Source: Piezodorus guildinii
Lineage: Eukaryota > Arthropoda > Insecta > Hemiptera > Pentatomidae
DNA: 64,000 nt
Assembly: GCA_023052935.1 (NCBI GenBank)
Contig: CM041292.1
Span: 31,011,454-31,075,453 of the forward strand
Reading direction: 5' to 3'
The position numbers and the translations under genes were made by a program. This document shows, piece after piece, positions 57,865-64,000 of the stretch; positions within the stretch are counted from its first letter, which is position 1, and each line of letters begins with the position of its first letter. Below the pieces are notes generated by a model. That model had not been told where the DNA came from. It did no database searches and saw only the letters and a list, made by a program, of their open reading frames with translations.

Positions 57865-58570
57865 TATGCTTTTGGTTTATTATTTTCAATAATTAACATT
57901 TGCAATCGAAAAAAAATAAACCCTTTCTCCCTCGAAATTCGAGAGCTTACGTTTCAAGGTACCTATAATCCGAATAACGAATAAAAAAAAAAATCTGTTT
58001 GCTATAAAAATTAATCAGTAAATAAATACTACAAATACTACAAATTTTCCAAAAAAGAATCATGTAAATTGGATAAGAAACAGCAGAGATTTAGGTCAGA
58101 ATGGTGATAGACTACATTCCTTTAAATTATTAATTTCTTTTCATATTAGTTAATTGGCTATAAACTGCTATATAAACAGTAAGACCCTCATATATTTAGT
58201 TGGTGGAATTAATAAATCATTCTGTAATAATTTGGAGTATTCTAATTTTTTATTTTTTTTTTAATATAATTATTAATAATTTTATTTTATTCTATTGATA
58301 CAGGCCTATTCAAAGGTGGTATTTGCAAACATACTATATTTCTACTTTAAAGAGATTATTAATAACATATTTAAAATAAATCACTATTTCTCGAAACGTA
58401 ATTAAATATTTTATGCTGATCGATTTTAAAAACATTTAGTAATCGTTTCTCCAAAAATATCATTTTCAATCATAAGTTATACACTAACATAGTTATTTTA
58501 AAACAATAAACTATTGTGTATTCAGCGCTTTTTTTTCAAATAAAAAAGTCTTCGCAGTAAATAAATATAA
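57865..58570 (+). repeat. repeat F copy
   Basis: It begins CTTTTGGTTTATTATTTTCA like 56925. GAAATTCGAGAGCTTACGTT, CCGAATAACGAATAAAAAAA, GTTAATTGGCTATAAACTGC and CTATTGTGTATTCAGCGCTT follow. The central block of the 56925 copy is deleted. Confidence 0.6.
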
Positions 58571-58603
58571 ATTTCTATAATTCTCCAGTTTACATCTCTA
58601 ACA

Positions 58604-58638
<35 letters not shown>

Positions 58639-59569
58639 GTAATTCTCTATGTTCCGTATTAAGTAAAGAGCGTTTATAGCAGAGTATACTGAAATACATT
58701 GTCTAACAAGTTGGTAACATCTCGATAAAAAATAAAAAAAATAGTAAAAAAACAACATTAAATGTTGGGATAATTAATTAGAGAAAATCCATTCGAAGAG
58801 AAAAATAAATAAAAGCATGCCTTGGAAGGAGATGAAATATTTTCGTTTACCTATAAACATTTTAATGAAGCCAAAACCCCCAGAGCTATGCCCAGAGCAA
58901 GGATAGAATCCCGCCTCATTATTTAAACTGGAATTTTTTCCCCAGTCCTTCCTTCATTGCGCCATGGCGATGCTCCTGGAACCACAGTCCACCCTCAGTC
59001 CTAAGCCTCTTCAACCTCTGACCTTCAACTTTCCTTTTACTTTTTTATGTCTGTTCATCGATTTTTTTTCATTTATCTTTGATCTTAATATACGACATCC
59101 TGCTGGGTTTTATATGACTGGAATCGGAGTGTTGTAATTATAAGAGGGTGCTTACTATGGTTAGTGCATTTTATTATACGGTCTAGTAACAGCTCTAAAA
59201 GCAGTTTGTCAATACAGTTTTATGGTTAAAGAGATATAATATTTAAATTAACTATATAAAAACATTTTATGGGATATATGTAACAATCATAAACCCAGAA
59301 AGTCATTGCCTAGTAATACCACTTTTTTTTTTTTTTTTTTTGTGATTTATATGTTGAATTCCTATAATTCTAAATTTCCCCTTTTAATAAGTAAGGTACA
59401 AATAATTATTTAATAATGTTTTAAAGAAAATTATAAAATATAATAGGTGATCCAAAATTCATATAATAAATGTCTTTCTGGCTGGAGAAAACAATAGATC
59501 GTAGATATGTATAATCTCCTGATTTGCATAGATTGATGACTAACTTAAAAAAAACACAAACAAATTTTG
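58571..59569. other. AT-rich sequence, nothing recognised
   Basis: Poly-T at about 58602-58631 and 59323-59341. 58870-59040 is GC-richer without a motif. Confidence 0.35.
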
Positions 59570-60110
59570 CAAAAAAAATAAAGTTTTCATGGAAACCTAT
59601 ATAGCTGCAAAAGTTTAGTTTCTAACGACTAATCTCATATAACAAATAACATTGTCAATTGAATTTCTCATATAGAAATTACCATTCCAAGCAACACCAA
59701 CATACTGTGTGTTGTATTTTTGAGGATGAAAAAAATTATGAAACAAAAAAATAATAAAACGTGATTTTTTTCATTGAAACCTATATAGCTCCTAAACTAC
59801 AATCCTTAGAGACAAATGTTGTATAATTAAAAATATTCTCCCTGCATTTCTGACCGGAACTAACATCGATATTTTGATCAACAGAGATTAAAAAAAAAAG
59901 TTTAGTTTTTTATTTAAACAACATTTCTCTTAAATTGTAGGTCCTGGCGGCAAATGCTATATTATAAAATACCTTTTTAAAAGTTCAATACCAGCTACAC
60001 CAACACAGCTTTATTGACAATAAAGCCCATTTTTTTATTCGAACCATATAGCCCTTAAACGGATACCTTAAGACAAGAACTACCATACTTTACGTAAAAA
60101 TATATTGGAT
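59570..60110 (+). repeat. diverged tandem-like units
   Basis: Three or four units share TTTTCATNGAAACC, TATATAGCT, a TAAACT/TTAGTTTC block and an ACAAATGNTATATAA-like block, at roughly 59583, 59769, 59910 and 60028. Spacing is irregular (about 120-190 bases), so these may be old tandem duplicates or decayed elements. No ORF. Confidence 0.4.
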
Positions 60111-60136
60111 TAATCGTAAATTAACTTTTCTCAAAA

Positions 60137-61463
60137 CTTTTTTTTTCATTTAAAAGAAATTTACAACTGTATTATACAATAAAATACATTAAGTTAATGT
60201 GCTAATAGATCAAGTGGGCGTGATACAGGCATGTGAAGAAACTACCCAGTGGTAGCACTTCAAAGTTTATTCAGCTAAGTTGGTCTCGAGGCCATCGTCT
60301 TTTCAGCCACCTAGGAAGATGATCAGGAATAAGAGATGAGAGTTAGCGGACGAGTGGGTTGGAGTGGAGGGTAAATTGGAATAAAAGGAGGAATATCTAG
60401 TTCGGGCTAGATCTGAGACTAATGGGATATATAGGTCTTTATGAATTATTTTATTGGTGACAAAGTAAGGGGCGTTTAGGATCTTTCGGAGGATTTCGGA
60501 TTGTAAGGATTGAATGCGGGAAGAATTGGATGGTTTGGTGGATCACCATAACTCAATCTCATATGTCCCAGTAGACCTAATGATGGTAATATAAATTAAT
60601 TTTTTGTAGTATGTGGAAAGTTTGTCCAGTAAGTGTTTTTAGTAAGCGGTATCTACGAGCTGTTTCTTGTTGTTTCAGTCTCGTGTGAGGATTCCAAGTA
60701 AGACGTTTGTCTAGATGGAGTCCTAGATACCGGATCTGTTCAACTGAGGTGAGTGGAAAATTGTTAAAGGAATAGTGAGACAGACGGACATAGTTTTCGA
60801 CGAAGGGTGAAGGTAATTTGATGGATTTAGTAGGGTTGATTTTAATTCTCCACTTTTGACACCATTCTTCAATGGAAGAAATGTGAGCCTGAAGGGTTTT
60901 GGAAGCAACAGATGGGTCATTATTAACGGATAACACACAAGTGTCATCTACGTAGGTTGTGAGGACAGTACTAGGATGGATTAGAATATCAGCTGTATAC
61001 ATGGTATAAAGGATTGGGCCCAGAGTACTACCCTGAGGTACACCGGCGGACTGAGGAAACATGGATGAGTAGGAAAGGTTATGACATACTTTAAAGGTTC
61101 TATCAGTGAGGTAGGATCGGATTAATAAGAAGTACGTAGGAGGGAGGAATTGGCGAAGTTTGTAGAGCAGCCCTGGTGCCAAACTCGGTCAAAGGCCTGT
61201 TGTACGTCAAGAAAGGCTCCAGTGCAATACATCCCGCGCTCCAATGTAGAAGATATCACATCCACCACACGGTGACACTGTTGTGTAGTGGAATGGGATG
61301 AGCGAAATCCTAACTGGTGGTCAGGAATCACATGGTTAATATCCCGGATTGAGTTTAGACGTTTAAGGAGCAGTTTTTCTAGGATTTTCCCCATAATGGG
61401 CAAAAGGGAGATAGGATAGTAGGAAGATGGGTTGTCAAGAGGCTTTTTAGTCGTAGGGAGCAT
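60137..61463 (-). mobile_element. J2 retrotransposon, 5'-truncated, 11-bp target duplication
   Basis: TTTTCTCAAAA at 60126-60136 and 61464-61474 flanks the copy; the T run at 60137 is the poly-A tail. Minus-strand frames carry PSSYYPISLLPIMGKI, HQLGFRSSHSTTQQ, FLDVQQAFDRVWHQG (61122-61460) and, after a one-base shift, SAGVPQGSTLGPILY, YVDDTCVL, KSIKLPSPFVENYVR and RYLGLHLDKRLTWNPHTRL (60577-61182). The C-terminus and 3' UTR match 51480-51890 closely. The frameshift and a lost WGS tryptophan codon (TGA near 60544) inactivate it. Confidence 0.9.
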
Positions 61464-61590
61464 TTTTCTCAAAAAATTAAGGTTTTATGGGTTCTGTATT
61501 TTTAATTTTATATTTCTGAACTCTACTCAAAATACATACAGGTTCGCTTTAATTTATAATTCATTCGTATTTTTCAAACCTTATTTTAGG

Positions 61591-61842
61591 GAGCGGCGTG
61601 GCCTATAGATATAGCACTAGTCTAATGTGCTCCGGGTCCTGGGTTCGATTCCCGGCTGTAGCAGAATATTATTTATTCTGTTAACTCAGTCGGGGGCGAC
61701 CCTAGGGTATGGAGACACTCCTGGGGCAGACCCAGACCCTAAAAATTGGGTACCGAAAAAAATTGGGGAAAAACCTGCCAGCTGAGCGTGATCAAGGCTT
61801 TATCACCTCATTGTACGCACAGTTTTTTTTTTAACGTTGTAA
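61591..61842 (+). mobile_element. SINE A, plus strand, oligo-T tail
   Basis: The head GGAGCGGCGTGGCCTATAGA (A-box region) and B box GGTTCGATTCCC are followed by CAGAATATTATTTATTCTGT, a GGGGCGACCCTAGGGTATGG block, CCAGCTGAGCGTGATC and CACCTCATTGTACG. The copy ends with a run of T before AACGTTG. The tail confirms the oligo-T 3' end seen at 5061 and 26079. Confidence 0.85.
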
Positions 61843-62744
61843 AATACTAATACATCAACATAAAAACTGTTTAAAGACAAATTAATACTAATTCATCTTT
61901 CAATATTTATTTATCTTTATAATACAGCTAGGTATTTTCGACTCCTGCTTGAAAATAATTTGTTAATTAATTAATTTGTTAGTTTATTAATTAATTTGTT
62001 GTTTATTAATTAATTGTTAATAACAGCTACGAACACAAAATAAAATTTCGTTTAGTTAATCAATATACAAACTGTACATTGGCCGTGTCGAAATAAAATT
62101 AATTTAATTACTAGAATACTTTTTCATCCGTCCAAATAGTTTTTCCTCGTGTTATGGCTTAAAGTTTTGATTAAAAACAGTCGATATCCTGAACCGTGGC
62201 CAATAAACAGGCTCCCGTGTGATGTATGTTTTGAAACAAATTGGTAGCAAACGCTATTTGTAAAGTAGTAGTTTCGTCATTAGTAAAAGTTTAGATCGTA
62301 TATCTAGAAGCGGTGCAAAACGTCCTTACCCTCTGCCCAATTTCAGAAGTTTTTAGATTATGTGAGACCGATCCTGTGTTAATAGGTGCTAATAATTCAC
62401 TTTATAAGTTCGAAACTTTTACACTCATTTCAGGATCGATTTTAAATGAACTTCGTACAAAAGAGTGTGATAAAATTCCAGTTCAGGTATTCAAGTTTTT
62501 ATCATTTTCCCCCCTCGACTTTAACCTATCAACCTCATATATTCCGGATAACCCTCCGAAGCGATTTGAAAGAATATGGCTTTGGTAGTAGGCCCCAAAC
62601 TTGAAAACCGTAATATAGATTTATAATATCGTACATACCTGGACGACCCACCAGACTAATTATTCTGTTGTTACTGTTTACAATAATATTCCTTCAAATT
62701 TTCAATTTTCTCACTTCAATCCTCTAAAGTGTTCAAATTATTAC
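61843..62744. other. unassigned sequence with a 91-codon frame
   Basis: 62313-62588 is open on the plus strand and ends YIPDNPPKRFERIWLW-stop, which recalls the Jockey C-terminal PPRRLKRxWPRD motif. The rest (FRLCETDPVLIGANNSLYKF) is unrecognised. It may be a very old Jockey-like relic. 61960-62030 has repeated TTAATTAATTTGTT. Confidence 0.3.
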
Positions 62745-63667
62745 TTGGGTTGTGTCACATGAAATGTCCGTTTTCAAGGTAAAGGATTCTTATTTAAAAT
62801 ACTATATGAAATCAAGATAATTTTATTCCAAGTATTTAATTTCTTTTTCTAAACATTTTTTCCAACTTGACACCAACTTTTTTATCCCTGAACTGAAAAA
62901 CTCTGAGCTTTAAAGTGAAACAAAATCTGAAAACGCATTTTTCACTTGATCATCATTTTCGAAAGGTTTTCCTTTGAGGAAGTTGTCTAAATTCCTGAAC
63001 AGGTGGTAATCTGTTGGAGACAAGTCGGGAGAATATGGTTGGCTCGGAAGAACTTTGTAGCCCAGTTTTTTCAATTTTTGCACGGTATGTTTTGAAACAT
63101 GGGGTCTTGCTGCCGCTCAGTGAGATCATGAGGTACCCATGTATCGAGCTTTTTTACTTTCCCAATACACTTTAAATGCCTGCAAACGGTAGAATCACTT
63201 GTATTAAGTTGTGCTGAGAGTCCTTCAACTGTTCGGTAGGGGTTTCCTTTACTGTAAGTTTGAGGACATCGTGGTCTATTACGGACGGAGGTCTTCCTCG
63301 GGGCAAGTTTTCAAAGTCGTTATCTCCAGCTGATAACTTAGCAAACCAACGGCGAATGGTCCGTTCATTAACACCTCCTTCCCCATACGCCTTGCAAATA
63401 TTTCTAGCGGCCTCAGCTGCTGAATGGCCGAGTTTAAACTCGTACAAAAATATTACACGAAAATCGCGTGTTTCCATGTTCATATTTGGAGGTATACTAA
63501 AAAGTGGGTAATTGATTGGGAAGCTAATGTTTATAATACAAAGGTAGAGGATTAGTAACTGTTTACTTTAAATATGTAAACATTCGGAAGAAAACAACAG
63601 AGACCTGCAAAATCCTTTATTTATTTCAGAAACTATAAAAACGGACATTTCATGTAAAACAACCCAA
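62745..63667 (-). mobile_element. mariner element lacking its catalytic core, with conserved TIRs
   Basis: The ends TTGGGTTGTGTCACATGAAA (62745, continuing TGTCCGTTTT) and inverted TTGGGTTGTTTTACATGAAA (63667 inward) agree over about 30 bases. TA follows the right end. The transposase is reduced to its N-terminal DNA-binding half plus scraps: LKCIGKVKKLDTWVPHDLTE in shifted frame, then directly a degenerate YSPDLxxTDYHLFRNL-like segment. The central region with the first catalytic aspartates is deleted. Confidence 0.85.
63172..63483 (-). pseudogene. mariner transposase, N-terminal DNA-binding part
   Basis: The frame starts MNMETRDFRVIFLYEFKLGH and continues SAAEAARNICKAYGEGGVNE and RTIRRWFAKL. 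This is the paired helix-turn-helix typical of the mariner/SETMAR-type N-terminus. LPRGRPPSVIDHDVLK is the linker with its GRP motif. After about residue 90 the frame is lost, and the D,D34D catalytic domain is missing. It could at most bind the element's own ends; there is no sign it is expressed. Confidence 0.8.
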
Positions 63668-64000
63668 TACAATGTTAAAATTTGGACGAAATCTCTCAGC
63701 TAAGAAAAAAATTGCTGAATTATTGAATTCAAATTACTTATAGCTATAGACATGTCCCCAATGCCAGCCTGCTTCACTCATTCTGATATTTATTCTGAAA
63801 ACAAGTATATAATTCTTTATTGTTTTTTATTTTGTCCTTTACTGTTTCTTATTGTGTACTATTGTTATGTTTATTTATAATTGCTTATTATGTAATTCAA
63901 TCTTGTATTACTTGCCTTAATTTTATATCTTGTATATATGAATTTGTATTCTTTATTTTTTTGGTTTAGTCAATTACCGTGTAATGTTATGCTGTTTCTT
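63668..64000. other. AT-rich right flank, nothing recognised
   Basis: No ORF or repeat match. Confidence 0.4.

Overview
The window is AT-rich, repeat-dense nuclear DNA from an animal. The evidence is several Jockey-clade and other non-LTR retrotransposons, mariner relics, tRNA-derived SINEs, MITEs and long (TA)n and poly-T tracts. There are no bacterial-style operons, rRNA genes, CRISPR arrays or intact long host genes. Jockey-type elements plus mariners suggest an arthropod, probably an insect; the sequence alone does not take me further. One short segment (12111-12204, minus) has clean splice sites and an open frame and is the best candidate host exon. Everything else I can name is mobile-element material.

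Families (local names). J1: Jockey-like retrotransposon. One nearly complete 4.2-kb copy lies at 26507-30703 (13-bp target duplication, gag and endonuclease fused by a deletion, inactivated by stops and a frameshift), with 3' fragments at 1-754, 5590-6345, 14340, 23070, 35453, 45655 and 52311. J2: a related Jockey-like family with 5'-truncated copies at 18560, 41070, 47670, 50590 and 60137. J3: a more distant fragment at 36560. Other non-LTR 3' ends lie at 21196 (minus), 31470, 44119, 49626, 50340 and 53710, and a shared 3' UTR family I at 47190 and 52990.

SINE A (5061, 5402, 18205, 26079, 54610, 61591, and split at 1389) has a tRNA-like head and, in three copies, an oligo-T 3' tail. SINE B (18018, 43565, 56207) shows variable A-box to B-box spacing. 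SINE C (18750, 20585, 54764, 57558) is a third tRNA-headed family.

Unclassified repeats are E (about 0.87 kb, six copies), F (about 0.7 kb, five copies), G (8912-9829, inverted termini with an iterated GGGTGCGTCAATGACG motif) and K (3' segments with CTGATGA...CGAAAC followed by AATAAA, reminiscent of Penelope-like termini carrying hammerhead ribozymes). K occurs on both strands, once with a 13-bp target duplication and once as a 195-bp near-perfect palindrome.

Layout: 1-6.3 kb J1 and SINE debris; 6.9-11 kb unclassified repeats E, F and G; 11-18 kb mostly non-repetitive sequence holding the candidate exon; 18-26 kb SINEs, non-LTR relic and mariner; 26.5-30.7 kb J1; 31-45 kb mixed relics and E/F copies; 45-62 kb dense, often nested retroelements; 62.7-63.7 kb a second mariner. 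Nothing here forms a pathway: the structure is successive insertions, up to three levels deep at 54.6-55.5 kb.
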